DNA of 64,000 nt, taken from positions 276,325-340,324 of the IMG/VR virus record IMGVR_UViG_3300050120_000230; one strand, written 5' to 3'. Shown here piece after piece: positions 23,875 through 32,137 of this stretch; position 1 is the stretch's first letter; every line of letters begins with the position of its first letter. Position numbers and translations under genes: made by a program. The DNA comes from a virus. A model generated the notes under the pieces. The model made no database searches and had not been told where the DNA came from. It worked only from the letters and a program-made list of their open reading frames with translations.

Positions 23875-25812
23875 ATGACCGAACCCTACGATCACGCGAC
23901 CGTCGAGCAGAAATGGCGCCAGTTCTGGGCGAAATCACGCCTGTTCGATCAGGCGCTCGCAAGCCGGACGAAGACGAAATACTACGTGCTGGAAATGTTC
24001 CCGTATCCCTCGGGTCGCATCCACATGGGGCATGTCCGCAACTACGCCATCGGCGACGTGCTGGCGCGCTACAAGCGCAGCCAAGGCTTCAACGTGCTTC
24101 ATCCCATGGGCTGGGACGGCTTCGGCCTGCCCGCTGAGAACGCGGCCATTGAAAATGGCACGCACCCTGCGGACTGGACGTTCGCCAACATCGCCGCCAT
24201 GCGTGAGCAATTGAAGCGTCTGGGCTTGTCCGTGGACTGGACGCGCGAAATCGCGACTTGTGACCCGGCGTACTACGGTGAGCAGCAAAAACTCTTCCTG
24301 CGGCTGCTGTCCGCTGGTCTCGCCTATCGCAAAGAAAGCGAAGTCAACTGGGACACCGTGGACAACACTGTGCTGGCCAACGAACAGGTCATCGACGGTA
24401 AGGGCTGGCGCTCGGGTGCACCTGTCGAGAAGCGGATGCTGACCCAGTGGTTCTTCCGAATCACCAACTACGCCGATGAACTGCTGGACGGTTTGAAGAC
24501 CCTGTCGAACTGGCCGGAGAAGGTCAAGACGATGCAGCAAAACTGGATCGGCAAGGACGAAGACGGCAACACGATGCTGCGCGACTGGGGCGTGTCTCGG
24601 CAGCGGTATTGGGGTTGCCCGATCCCGGTGATCCATTGCACCGAGTGCGGCATCGTCCCGGCCGAAACGCCGGTGATCCTGCCAAAAGATGTGGACTTCA
24701 CAATCCCCGGCAACCCGCTGGCCAACCATCCGACGTGGAAACACGTCGCGTGCCCGACGTGCGGCGAGGATGCGACGCGTGAGACCGACACCATGGACAC
24801 GTTCGTGGACTCGTCGTGGTATTTCGCCCGCTTCGTCAGCGCCGACCCCGCGAACCCGATCTGCGATGCGGGCATCGATCATTGGATGCCGGTCGATCAA
24901 TATGTCGGTGGTATCGAACACGCCATCCTGCATCTGCTGTATGCCCGGTTCTTCACCAAAGCGTTGCGCGACACGGGCTGTTGGCGAGTGGACGAACCAT
25001 TCACCGGGCTGTTCACGCAAGGCATGGTCACGCACAAGACCTATCGAACCGTGATCGGCAAGGAATGGGTCTACCCGGAAGAAGTGACCCTCAACAGCGA
25101 CGGCGTCACGGCCAAGATGACCGCCACCGGACTTCACGTCGAAATCGGCGCGGCCGAGAAGATGTCGAAGAGCAAGAAAAACGTCGTCAGTCCTGACGCG
25201 ATCTTCGACAAGTATGGCGTCGATGCCGCCCGCCTGTTCGTGCTGTCAGACAGCCCGCCGGAGCGCGATTTCGTGTGGTCCGAAGCTGGTGTCAAAGGCG
25301 CCGCAGGATTCATCCAGAAAGTCTGGAACGTCATCAACGAACCCGATGGCGTGCCGGACCAAACCAACATCATCCTGACCCACCAGACGATCAAGGACGT
25401 GACCGATTGTCTGGACAACTTCAAGTTCAACAAAGCGGTCAGTCTCCTGCATGTTTTCGTAGCCGGGATCACCGGTAAGGCCGACGTGGCGACCAAGAAA
25501 ATTCTGATCCAACTGATCTCGCCGATGACGCCACATCTGGCCGAAGAGGCATGGCACGATCTCAAGGGTTGCTACTCCATCGTGGATGAACCGTGGCCGA
25601 CGTTCAATCCCGCTCTGTTGGTGCCGCCGAACGTCACCATGCCGGTGTCGGTGAACGGCAAGCGCCGCAGCGAGATCGTTGTCCCGCTGGATCACGCCGA
25701 CGACTTGGTCATCGCCATTGCGACGGCTGATCCCGAAGTCATGCGCTTCATCGGCGATGGTGTGAAGAAAGCCATCGTCGTCAAGAACCGCATCGTAAAT
25801 CTGGTGGTGTGA
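23875..25812 (+). CDS. leuS: leucyl-tRNA synthetase lacking the CP1 editing domain
   Basis: A 645-residue class I synthetase against about 860-880 normally. Seen: [22 protein letters not shown] (HMGH), [48 protein letters not shown], the zinc-type CTEC and CPTC pairs, [13 protein letters not shown], and [14 protein letters not shown] (KMSKS). The segment [25 protein letters not shown] shows the missing part: the roughly 190-residue CP1 editing domain normally inserted between NWIG and RDWGVSRQ is deleted. So charged Ile/Val mistakes would not be corrected. The C-terminal anticodon/extension domain ([13 protein letters not shown]) is present. Ends in GTGTGATG coupling to the next gene. Confidence 0.95.
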   Translation: MTEPYDHATVEQKWRQFWAKSRLFDQALASRTKTKYYVLEMFPYPSGRIHMGHVRNYAIGDVLARYKRSQGFNVLHPMGWDGFGLPAENAAIENGTHPADWTFANIAAMREQLKRLGLSVDWTREIATCDPAYYGEQQKLFLRLLSAGLAYRKESEVNWDTVDNTVLANEQVIDGKGWRSGAPVEKRMLTQWFFRITNYADELLDGLKTLSNWPEKVKTMQQNWIGKDEDGNTMLRDWGVSRQRYWGCPIPVIHCTECGIVPAETPVILPKDVDFTIPGNPLANHPTWKHVACPTCGEDATRETDTMDTFVDSSWYFARFVSADPANPICDAGIDHWMPVDQYVGGIEHAILHLLYARFFTKALRDTGCWRVDEPFTGLFTQGMVTHKTYRTVIGKEWVYPEEVTLNSDGVTAKMTATGLHVEIGAAEKMSKSKKNVVSPDAIFDKYGVDAARLFVLSDSPPERDFVWSEAGVKGAAGFIQKVWNVINEPDGVPDQTNIILTHQTIKDVTDCLDNFKFNKAVSLLHVFVAGITGKADVATKKILIQLISPMTPHLAEEAWHDLKGCYSIVDEPWPTFNPALLVPPNVTMPVSVNGKRRSEIVVPLDHADDLVIAIATADPEVMRFIGDGVKKAIVVKNRIVNLVV

Positions 25813-26093
25813 TGATCTACGAACTTCGCGCCACAGGTAAGCGCATTCGTTTCTTGGATGTGTCGATTGGCAACCCATTCGCCAAGCATGGCGCGATCTG
25901 GGTTCGCACGAGCTACGACGCGGCGACCAAGGTCGCGTCCAGCGGTCACCATGCGTCCTGCTGCAACTTCGTCATCGATCCAGAGGACGAGTGGGTTGAA
26001 GTCGTTAACGTCGTGATCGATGGCGATGAAATTGGCCCGAAGCATGGACCGACGTTGAGCCCCGAACAAATCGAAACGTTCCCCGCACTATGA
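25812..26093 (+). CDS. hypothetical protein (93 aa)
   Basis: ATG 25812 overlaps the LeuRS stop, so they are coupled. Strand-rich N-terminal half (IYELRATGKRIRFLDVSIG), a CC pair (HHASCCNFVIDPED), and a C-terminal GPTLSPEQIETFPAL. No family recognised. Could be a LeuRS-linked accessory, but that is inference from position. Confidence 0.6.
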   Translation: MIYELRATGKRIRFLDVSIGNPFAKHGAIWVRTSYDAATKVASSGHHASCCNFVIDPEDEWVEVVNVVIDGDEIGPKHGPTLSPEQIETFPAL

Positions 26094-26431
26094 CGCGCGT
26101 CTGGAAGCCAGTTCCGATCCAATTCCAAGATACGCTGTTTCGGATGGATTTGATAATTCGGAATAACACTGATCCGTCGTTGGATGGCATGTTCGTATAC
26201 CATTTCGGTGAAGTGAAAGTGGTCATTCGACCGATCTATCACCATCTGCATTATATCGCCGGTCGCAGCCAATGGCATCCGCAACGGATAAGTTTTCCCG
26301 ACTGGCAAGTACGGTGGGAATGGACAGATTCGCCCACCAAACATCGATCCAGCGTGCGATATCTGGCGCGCAGCGAATCGCTCATGATTCGTGACCTGAC
26401 GATGGTCAAACTGTCGGCGGAATTCGAATGA
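26090..26431 (+). CDS. DLTMVKL-family protein (113 aa)
   Basis: A basic N-terminal strand region, then ARSESLMIRDLTMVKLSAEFE, a variant of the DMTIARM C-terminal motif. First of three adjacent genes with that ending. Overlaps both neighbours by four bases. Confidence 0.7.
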   Translation: MTRVWKPVPIQFQDTLFRMDLIIRNNTDPSLDGMFVYHFGEVKVVIRPIYHHLHYIAGRSQWHPQRISFPDWQVRWEWTDSPTKHRSSVRYLARSESLMIRDLTMVKLSAEFE

Positions 26432-26907
26432 GACGTTCTCGCCTCAAACAGGCAGCGCCGGGCCTCTACCCTGAGAACACACCGGGGTATAAAAAGCCGC
26501 CGCCGGAGCCCAAGATCATCCGTGGTGTGCCCGCTGAGTTCGCCATCAAGGTTGTGGATCACATTCTTCGTTGGGGTGATCCAACCGGCAAGACCTATGC
26601 GGCCGGGCGAGCCGACTATGGCGGTCAGGAAGAACGACACGAGCCGATCCGGTTCGCCAATCTAGGAGGCGTACTGTTCGATTGCTACATGGTGCCGAGC
26701 TTCGGAATGCACCATCGCGTCTATCTCTCTGGTCCAACGTGGTCTTGCACGCTGTTCGTCGAGCACTGGATGATGGGCGGGGCGGATTGCCATATGATCT
26801 TTGGCAAATATTTTGCAGTGGCGGACTACGAGATGAGGAACAAGCGGGGCTGGCTCATGGATATGACCATCGCCCGTATGATGGTAGCGGACTGGGCTCG
26901 TGGTTGA
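26428..26907 (+). CDS. DMTIARM-family protein (159 aa)
   Basis: Pro-rich basic N-terminus, then a strand-rich core. HRVYLSGPTWSCTLFVEHW and GKYFAVADYEMRNKRGWLMD leading into DMTIARMMVADW are shared with the next gene. Function unknown. Confidence 0.75.
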   Translation: MRRSRLKQAAPGLYPENTPGYKKPPPEPKIIRGVPAEFAIKVVDHILRWGDPTGKTYAAGRADYGGQEERHEPIRFANLGGVLFDCYMVPSFGMHHRVYLSGPTWSCTLFVEHWMMGGADCHMIFGKYFAVADYEMRNKRGWLMDMTIARMMVADWARG

Positions 26908-27301
26908 TCGCCCACGCCTTTTCACAATAGCCGGTGTGCCCGTCTCTCTTGTGTTCGATTTCGCAGTGGGCGGGTATTGTATCGGGCTGCCTATCAATCA
27001 CGAAAGAGTAGACCGCCAAAAACTTATGGTGGGGAACCCTCAGAAAACAGTTGTTACTCAGTTCAAGGTCGGGAACATGAAGTTCATCACCTTTTCCGAG
27101 TCACCATACAACGAAGATCATCGCCTTCACCTCTCTACAAGTCACTGGACTTGTGAAGTAAAAATGCGACAAGTGGCGGGAAACGGATTCGTATTCTGGG
27201 ACAAATACTACGCAGTTCACGACTATACCGTTACCGACGAACAAGGATGGTTGCGCGATATGACTATCGCACGTATGCTATCTGACGAATGGATGGAATA
27301 G
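26900..27301 (+). CDS. DMTIARM-family protein (133 aa)
   Basis: GTG start overlapping the previous stop. HRLHLSTSHWTCEV, DKYYAVHDYTVTDEQGWLRD and DMTIARMLSDEW make it a clear paralogue of the preceding gene. Likely a recent tandem duplication. Confidence 0.75.
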   Translation: MVDRPRLFTIAGVPVSLVFDFAVGGYCIGLPINHERVDRQKLMVGNPQKTVVTQFKVGNMKFITFSESPYNEDHRLHLSTSHWTCEVKMRQVAGNGFVFWDKYYAVHDYTVTDEQGWLRDMTIARMLSDEWME

Positions 27302-27303
27302 GA

Positions 27304-27897
27304 ATGGCCCTCGACCGTAACCAAGACGTGACAAACGACGACATCTTGGCGATGCTCGGTGGCGAACTGCTGCCCGCTGATATTCATGAACGCCGTGCCG
27401 CGAAGCAGCGCCAGAAAGCCATGGGCCGCCGCCAACGCGAGATCGAAGCAGAGCTTGCAAAATTCTCGACCGGCAAGCTTCTGAAAATGCGGAATCACAA
27501 TTTCTCCGGCGATGTCGTGTTTCTTGACGGTGACGAATATCGTCGGGGACGCAACGCAGACTATCGGTCTGAGGCTGCCACGCAAGCCGAATACGATGAG
27601 CAGCTTGCCCGCCGCAACGCGCTCTATGCCGTGCTATCTCGTCGTCCACACGTCCCCAACAAGATCGAGGGACACAACGCTCGCAAGCAGGCAGCGACAG
27701 AGCATCACGGACCCAAGAAGACCGGTGGCCGCCGATCAAAGTTTTCCACCGAACCGGCGAAGAAAAGTGCCCGGCGACTGGAACAGGATGAACGGAAGTT
27801 TGACCGATGGTTCGCGGCCGAATGCAAGACAAATCCGAGCATGGCGAACAGTCGCAATTTCTGGCGGCGGATGTTCAAGCTTGGCTACTATGGCTGA
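27304..27897 (+). CDS. paralogous basic protein A (197 aa)
   Basis: Starts MALDRNQDVTNDDILAML, followed by GGELLPADIHERR and a long basic helix. Near residue 125 it has HVPNKIEGHNARKQAATEHH and GPKKTGG, matching the next gene's C-terminus. The C-terminal 60 residues are extra and Lys/Arg-rich. Nucleic-acid binding is plausible from charge alone. An earlier ATG at 27289 would add five residues. Confidence 0.65.
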   Translation: MALDRNQDVTNDDILAMLGGELLPADIHERRAAKQRQKAMGRRQREIEAELAKFSTGKLLKMRNHNFSGDVVFLDGDEYRRGRNADYRSEAATQAEYDEQLARRNALYAVLSRRPHVPNKIEGHNARKQAATEHHGPKKTGGRRSKFSTEPAKKSARRLEQDERKFDRWFAAECKTNPSMANSRNFWRRMFKLGYYG

Positions 27898-28285
27898 ATA
27901 TCATCCGCTCGACAAAGAGCGTCCCACCACAGATGTGACGAACGAAGAGTTGATGCAAATCCTCTCGGGCGAAATCTTGCCTCGGGATGTTCACTGGCAG
28001 CGTTGGCAAAAAGAACGTGTCAAGAGGATGAAGGCTGCGCGCCTCGATTTCACGGGTCATCTGAAAACGTTTCATACTCGCGAACTGATGCAAATGCATC
28101 GCGACGGTAGCATTCAGGGGTGGGCCAATTTCGGCATTCTCGCCGAGGTGAGTTATAGCGAAAAAATCGAAACCATGGTGCGAGCGGAACTCGCGACTCG
28201 TGAGCACATTCCGAACAAAACCGAAGCCAAGGCACTGCGGAGGGCCGCCGCCACGAAGCATCATGGCCCTAGGAAGCGCGCATGA
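27890..28285 (+). CDS. paralogous basic protein B (131 aa)
   Basis: Begins MAEYHPLDKERPTTDVTNEE, then LMQILSGEILPRDVHWQRW, the same motif as the previous gene. Ends HIPNKTEAKALRRAAATKHH-GPRKRA. It lacks the C-terminal extension of its neighbour. Overlaps it by eight bases. Confidence 0.65.
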   Translation: MAEYHPLDKERPTTDVTNEELMQILSGEILPRDVHWQRWQKERVKRMKAARLDFTGHLKTFHTRELMQMHRDGSIQGWANFGILAEVSYSEKIETMVRAELATREHIPNKTEAKALRRAAATKHHGPRKRA

Positions 28286-28632
28286 CGGCTAGCGCAATGA
28301 ACACGGCTGCAATTTTGAAGATGGCTGCGAAAATACATCTCAACAGTCACTATCCGAAAATGTCCCAACGCTTCGCGCCAATCTATGGCGCCGCCACGAA
28401 TTATCTGGAAGACCGGCGGCCGGACATCACGGAATATTCGTCGGCGGGCTACCGTCTGTTCATCCTGAAAACGGATGGAGAAACTCCTTCCCCTCGCGCG
28501 GCCGAAGCCGTGCAATGGCTCAGCGACAACAAGATCGTCCATGAGTATGAATTCCAGCTTACGCGGAACTCGATTTGGATTAGGTTCCCTCGTGGAGAAG
28601 ACGCCGCCCTGTTCAAATTGTTTTGGATGTGA
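28282..28632 (+). CDS. DAALFKLFW-family protein (116 aa)
   Basis: ATG overlaps the preceding stop. Family layout: helix RAAEAVQWLSDNKIVHEY, a short strand, and PRGEDAALFKLFWM at the C-terminus. An extra N-terminal half precedes the domain. Confidence 0.7.
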   Translation: MTASAMNTAAILKMAAKIHLNSHYPKMSQRFAPIYGAATNYLEDRRPDITEYSSAGYRLFILKTDGETPSPRAAEAVQWLSDNKIVHEYEFQLTRNSIWIRFPRGEDAALFKLFWM

Positions 28633-28635
28633 GCC

Positions 28636-28836
28636 ATGCGCTTGAAAAACGCCCGCCGCCGCACAGCTAACGATGCGAGGATCATGTCGATCTGGGATGA
28701 CGTGACCGACGAGTTCGACGACAAGTCCACCGAGTTCTGCATCCAGATGACTGCCGACCGCGCCATAGTGGACTATGGTCGCGTTGTCGATGCACTGTCC
28801 CGCCAAGCCACCCAAAAGGAAACGACCAATGCGTGA
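28636..28836 (+). CDS. hypothetical protein (66 aa)
   Basis: Strongly basic N-terminus (RLKNARRRTANDAR), then acidic WDDVTDEFDDKSTEF, then a helix. Three bases after the previous gene and overlapping the next by eight. No family recognised. Confidence 0.6.
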   Translation: MRLKNARRRTANDARIMSIWDDVTDEFDDKSTEFCIQMTADRAIVDYGRVVDALSRQATQKETTNA

Positions 28837-29089
28837 TCGCGGCCTCGTTCATTTCAGCCACCTGACGGTGCTTGCCGACTGGGCAAAAGCGCGAGGCTGG
28901 AAAGAAGAACCGGTGAAAGACACCTACGAGGTTCTGCGACTCCGAAGCGGCAAACAGTGCGCTATTTTCCACAAGAAACACGCCGCCCAAGAACATCTGA
29001 CGGTGTGGGGCGACAGCGAAAAACTCGCGCGACAATTCATGCGCTGGCACAGAGAGCAAGAAGCTACCCCGCTGGAAGCAAACTCGTAA
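28829..29089 (+). CDS. hypothetical protein (86 aa)
   Basis: Basic with two helices (LADWAKARGWKEEPVKD and SEKLARQFMRWHREQEA) around a strand pair. ATG 28829 overlaps the preceding gene. No family recognised. Ends before the promoter at 29097. Confidence 0.6.
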   Translation: MRDRGLVHFSHLTVLADWAKARGWKEEPVKDTYEVLRLRSGKQCAIFHKKHAAQEHLTVWGDSEKLARQFMRWHREQEATPLEANS

Positions 29090-29096
29090 ACGAAAG

Positions 29097-29125
29097 TTGA
29101 CGCTGGCGCGGTGGCGGTCTATTTT
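29097..29125 (+). promoter_or_regulatory. early-type promoter, leaderless
   Basis: -35 TTGACG (29097-29102), 17-base spacer, -10 TATTTT (29120-29125), six bases, then ATG 29132. Confidence 0.6.
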
Positions 29126-29131
29126 ATACCC

Positions 29132-29335
29132 ATGAATGATCGCATCCATGGCTGGCTCGACGAGCACGAGTTGCTGAAGTTCCTTTTCGTCATGGTGCTC
29201 GCAATGGGGCTCAGCGTGTTTACATCGACATGGATGATCCAGCACGCCAAATGGGGCGTTGTCGCCTATCTTCTGGTGTGTATGTGGTTCGTCATCTCGC
29301 GCATGATCTACCTGCGTAAGGGCGGCGCCCTGTGA
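29132..29335 (+). CDS. small membrane protein, two helices (67 aa)
   Basis: Two hydrophobic segments (FLFVMVLAMGLSVFTSTW and VVAYLLVCMWFVISRMIY) separated by a short polar loop. Probably in the host inner membrane. Function unknown. The start is directly downstream of an early-type promoter. Confidence 0.7.
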   Translation: MNDRIHGWLDEHELLKFLFVMVLAMGLSVFTSTWMIQHAKWGVVAYLLVCMWFVISRMIYLRKGGAL

Positions 29336-29709
29336 CCATCACGTCCGATGAAATTCGGGCGTTGTGCGACCGGGTGAAGGCCGCCGGAACGAAGATGGGA
29401 CGCGTTTACTACGCGACACTGTCATCGGGCCTAGAGTTTCGCATCTACTGCACAGAAGAGAAAAAATCCGCTGATCGTTCCACGGTCATCGAAGGCCCGA
29501 CACAGGCGTGGTTCCTCATTGTGAAGAACTGGCAGTTCTCGTGGGTGGGTTTGAGGATCGTCTCCACCGAGCGCGAAATGATCGCGATGTTTAGTGATGA
29601 TCTGACGTTCGAAATCCGTGGCGACACCGAGCAGTTTTTGCAGGACATGGCTCTGTGCAGAATGTTCGATGATTTGTCTCCCAACAACGATGTGAGGATG
29701 GCGGCATGA
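29332..29709 (+). CDS. DMALCRM-family protein (125 aa)
   Basis: GTG overlaps the previous stop. A helical N-terminus, a strand region with WFLIVKNWQFSWVGLRIV, and the ending EQFLQDMALCRMFDDLSP, a DMTIARM variant with Cys. Confidence 0.7.
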   Translation: MTITSDEIRALCDRVKAAGTKMGRVYYATLSSGLEFRIYCTEEKKSADRSTVIEGPTQAWFLIVKNWQFSWVGLRIVSTEREMIAMFSDDLTFEIRGDTEQFLQDMALCRMFDDLSPNNDVRMAA

Positions 29710-29897
29710 AGCTCGTGGTTGGGGCGCTAACGCCTCGTGATGACGGCCGGTTCTACATCCCAATTGTGGTGATGGAACCGCGCGATCATTCGCCGATCCT
29801 CGCCCGCGTTGCGTCTGATGCGTTCGGCGGTGATGCGGATGCCGCGACTGCTTTCGCGAAACAACTCACCGACTGCTACAACGCGTTCAATGGATAA
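29706..29897 (+). CDS. hypothetical protein (63 aa)
   Basis: Starts MKLVVGALTPRDDGRFYIPI and ends in a Gly/Ala/Asp-rich helix (GGDADAATAFAKQLTDCYNA). Overlaps both neighbours. No family recognised. Confidence 0.6.
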   Translation: MKLVVGALTPRDDGRFYIPIVVMEPRDHSPILARVASDAFGGDADAATAFAKQLTDCYNAFNG

Positions 29898-30267
29898 CTT
29901 TCATCTCGATATCACCGCCAAAGGCGACCGTCTTCTCGAAGACGCGATGATGATTGCCTTCACGCGCGGAGACGGCAAGCCCACGACGGCTGAAGGTTAT
30001 TTGGTGGACCCCGAAAAGGGTCTCATCTTTTTCTGGTATACGACCCTCGACAAAGGGGTCATCAAGCTACCCTTCAAGCTCGATTCGACCGGTGCTGCGG
30101 ACTTTGCCAGACGATGGTTGGCCGAGCAGGACTACGGTAAAGAGCCGGGTCATGACGGCAGCAACTCCAAGGGTTGGCGGCTCTACAATACGAAGTGGAG
30201 CCGTGTTGATGACTATCAAGGAAGCATCATTGCTGTCCTGCCGAACTGGGCATGGCACGGCAAATAG
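29890..30267 (+). CDS. hypothetical protein (125 aa)
   Basis: ATG 29890 overlaps the previous gene by eight bases. Mixed alpha/beta with PEKGLIFFWYTTLDKGVI and a C-terminal strand region ending SIIAVLPNWAWHGK. No family recognised. Confidence 0.65.
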   Translation: MDNFHLDITAKGDRLLEDAMMIAFTRGDGKPTTAEGYLVDPEKGLIFFWYTTLDKGVIKLPFKLDSTGAADFARRWLAEQDYGKEPGHDGSNSKGWRLYNTKWSRVDDYQGSIIAVLPNWAWHGK

Positions 30268-30270
30268 TAT

Positions 30271-30302
30271 TTGGTTGACCAATTCCAAATGCCGACTATC
30301 CT
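30271..30302 (+). promoter_or_regulatory. early-type promoter with TTGGTTGACCAA
   Basis: TTGGTTGACCAA (30271-30282) supplies -35 TTGACC; after 16 bases the -10 is TATCCT (30297-30302). The gene at 30328 has a CGGAGG ribosome-binding site. Confidence 0.7.
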
Positions 30303-30327
30303 CTGACTAATGTAATCGGAGGCATCC

Positions 30328-30591
30328 ATGGACGACTCGAACTACATCGCCGAATATCCCAAGTGGACCACCGGGGCGTTCATGATCGGCATGGGCGTGC
30401 TTGGCGGCAGCTTCGTGGCGGTGATGACCGCGACCACCAGTGGCCTGCGGATCGTGGAAGCCGTTATATGCGGCATCGATCTGATCGTCGCCGTGGCGCT
30501 GCCCACCATCGTTCGCTATCGTTTCCGCAAGAAGGCTCGCGCCCAGTTCGCGGCCAACGGCGGCGATCCCTCCAAGCTGCATTTCTTCTAG
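30328..30591 (+). CDS. small membrane protein, two helices (87 aa)
   Basis: Hydrophobic segments FMIGMGVLGGSFVAVMTA and VEAVICGIDLIVAVALPTIV with a basic C-terminal tail. Probably inserts in the host membrane. Function unknown. First gene after an early-type promoter. Confidence 0.7.
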   Translation: MDDSNYIAEYPKWTTGAFMIGMGVLGGSFVAVMTATTSGLRIVEAVICGIDLIVAVALPTIVRYRFRKKARAQFAANGGDPSKLHFF

Positions 30592-30600
30592 GAGGGGTCC

Positions 30601-30942
30601 ATGAGCTACGCGATCAACTTCTTCGGCTGGAACAACACCGAGGGCCACGATAAGGTCTGGGGCTACGTGACCATTGGCGAAGGCTCGACGGCCGAGCTTT
30701 ACAATTTCTGGGGCAAGCGCGGGAAGCGTCTGGCCTTCAAGAAGTTCCCCACCGGCTACGGGTCGGCGTTTGAACTCTCCAAGCTTTCGAAGAAGAAAGC
30801 CGAGAAGGGATATCAGGAGTATTCGGTCGCCGAGATCGACAAGGTATGCGAGGGTTTCATCGATCAGTTCGAGAAGGAACTGACGTTGGCCAAACTCTTC
30901 GACAACTTCCGGGGGCGACCGGTTGAAGGTGGATATTCGTGA
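30601..30942 (+). CDS. WGR-like domain protein (113 aa)
   Basis: Contains YNFWGKRGKRLAFKKFPTG followed by AFELSKLSKKKAEKGYQEYS, which follows the WGR domain pattern (WGxxG, then a Lys-rich helix ending in KGYxE) of PARP-type and bacterial DNA-associated proteins. WGR domains bind DNA or protein partners; the target is unknown here. Starts after an AGGAGGGG ribosome-binding site. C-terminus is helical and acidic. Confidence 0.5.
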   Translation: MSYAINFFGWNNTEGHDKVWGYVTIGEGSTAELYNFWGKRGKRLAFKKFPTGYGSAFELSKLSKKKAEKGYQEYSVAEIDKVCEGFIDQFEKELTLAKLFDNFRGRPVEGGYS

Positions 30943-31112
30943 CGAGCAGGACTGTCGCGCTGAACGACAAGGAATACACCATTCGTATCAATTCTGACGG
31001 CCGACCTGTGGGGATCGTGGTCGCAGTGAAACCAAGCGCCAAGATGGGCGCCCATACTCGTCGGGTAGACGTGCGCGGCACCCTTGGGCGCGAAGTGCTG
31101 AAACTGATCTAA
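30939..31112 (+). CDS. small basic protein (57 aa)
   Basis: GTG overlaps the stop of the WGR-like gene, and its TAA overlaps the next ATG. MTSRTVALNDKEYTIRINSD at the start, then a basic strand region. The tight overlaps on both sides support coding. No family recognised. Confidence 0.55.
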   Translation: MTSRTVALNDKEYTIRINSDGRPVGIVVAVKPSAKMGAHTRRVDVRGTLGREVLKLI

Positions 31113-31555
31113 TGGGCGCGCAAGAACTCTGGAAGCTGGCCAACAATTTCGACGACTTGGGCGTGGTGACATCGAAGCCGCGTATCGGCTCCATTGGCTC
31201 GCGTTGCGAGCACCATTACGTCACGCACATTCGCGACAGTGGCGATGCGGCGGCCTATGCCGACATGACCTTCCTGACGGCGATGGATATCTTCCAGCGC
31301 ATCCAGCGATTCGAAGTTCGCGACGAACGCAATCGTCTCGCGCTCGAACTGCTCAAAGCATCATCGAAATGCGAGTGCAACGTTCTGCGTCTTTGGACGC
31401 CGAGGGGCAACCCGAACGACTCCAAGGGCACCTACGTTTTTCCGAAGACCGAACACGACGCGGCGGTGTTCGCGATCTTCTTCAATGAGACCGACCCGGC
31501 GATCTGGCGGCACGAACGTATCGGTGAACCGAGGATGTTCTTTTTCAACCAATGA
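31112..31555 (+). CDS. DAAVFAIFF-family protein (147 aa)
   Basis: The segment FPKTEHDAAVFAIFFN corresponds to the DAxLFKM motif, here with AI in place of FK. It is internal, followed by 25 residues. Upstream helix VRDERNRLALELLKAS. Function unknown. Confidence 0.65.
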   Translation: MGAQELWKLANNFDDLGVVTSKPRIGSIGSRCEHHYVTHIRDSGDAAAYADMTFLTAMDIFQRIQRFEVRDERNRLALELLKASSKCECNVLRLWTPRGNPNDSKGTYVFPKTEHDAAVFAIFFNETDPAIWRHERIGEPRMFFFNQ

Positions 31556-31833
31556 CTTTCGTGCTAAGTAGGCCGATGGATATTCGTTGTTCCCCTCGTG
31601 ACTCGACCAACCAACAGGAAGACGCCTTTCTGATTGAGGGACCGTGGGCAGAAATTGCCTACGTCCTGAAATGGATCGCGGCGAACTGTTCGACGGTATG
31701 GGAAAGCAATTTCATTCCGAATGGGAATTACGGGCCGGGAAATGTCTCCTACAACGTCAAGTTCAAGGATGAACGTGACGCTATTTTCTTCAAGATGATG
31801 TGGCATGGGCATAGTTTCTCGGAAGTTGCGTGA
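31552..31833 (+). CDS. DAIFFKMMW-family protein (93 aa)
   Basis: ATG overlaps the previous stop. KDERDAIFFKMMW near the C-terminus, with the family helix IAYVLKWIAANCSTVWES. Overlaps the next gene by 29 bases. Confidence 0.7.
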   Translation: MTFVLSRPMDIRCSPRDSTNQQEDAFLIEGPWAEIAYVLKWIAANCSTVWESNFIPNGNYGPGNVSYNVKFKDERDAIFFKMMWHGHSFSEVA

Positions 31834-32098
31834 CGCATTCCTGAAGCCGGAATGGCAGTTCGTGGAAGGCAATAAGATGCCTAGCGCGTGGGAGGATGAA
31901 CCTCCGGCGTGCGGTGGCCTATGCTACCTCGAAGATGAAGTTGCCCAATGGTGCAGGGAGAACTACACCAAGCCTCCCACAATCTGGTTCCTCGATCTGA
32001 CCGACTATGACAAGTGGGTTCAGAATTGGTTGATCGATTTTCGCTCCGAGGCCGACGCCCTGCTCTTCAAAATGCGATGGAGTGATTATCGGCGGTAA
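31805..32098 (+). CDS. DALLFKMRW-family protein (97 aa)
   Basis: Ends FRSEADALLFKMRWSDYRR. Family helix EDEVAQWCRENYTKPPTIWF. Stop lies just before the promoter at 32100. Confidence 0.7.
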   Translation: MGIVSRKLRDAFLKPEWQFVEGNKMPSAWEDEPPACGGLCYLEDEVAQWCRENYTKPPTIWFLDLTDYDKWVQNWLIDFRSEADALLFKMRWSDYRR

Positions 32099-32099
32099 T

Positions 32100-32131
32100 T
32101 TGGTTGACCAATTCAACTATCGAGATATCAT
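32100..32131 (+). promoter_or_regulatory. early-type promoter with TTGGTTGACCAA, leaderless
   Basis: TTGGTTGACCAA (32100-32111) gives -35 TTGACC; 16 bases; -10 TATCAT (32126-32131); six bases; ATG 32138. The best example of the leaderless early arrangement. Confidence 0.75.
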
Positions 32132-32137
32132 TACCGT

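Noticed and set aside
23935-25137. A 400-codon minus-strand frame
   Set aside because: Antisense shadow of LeuRS.
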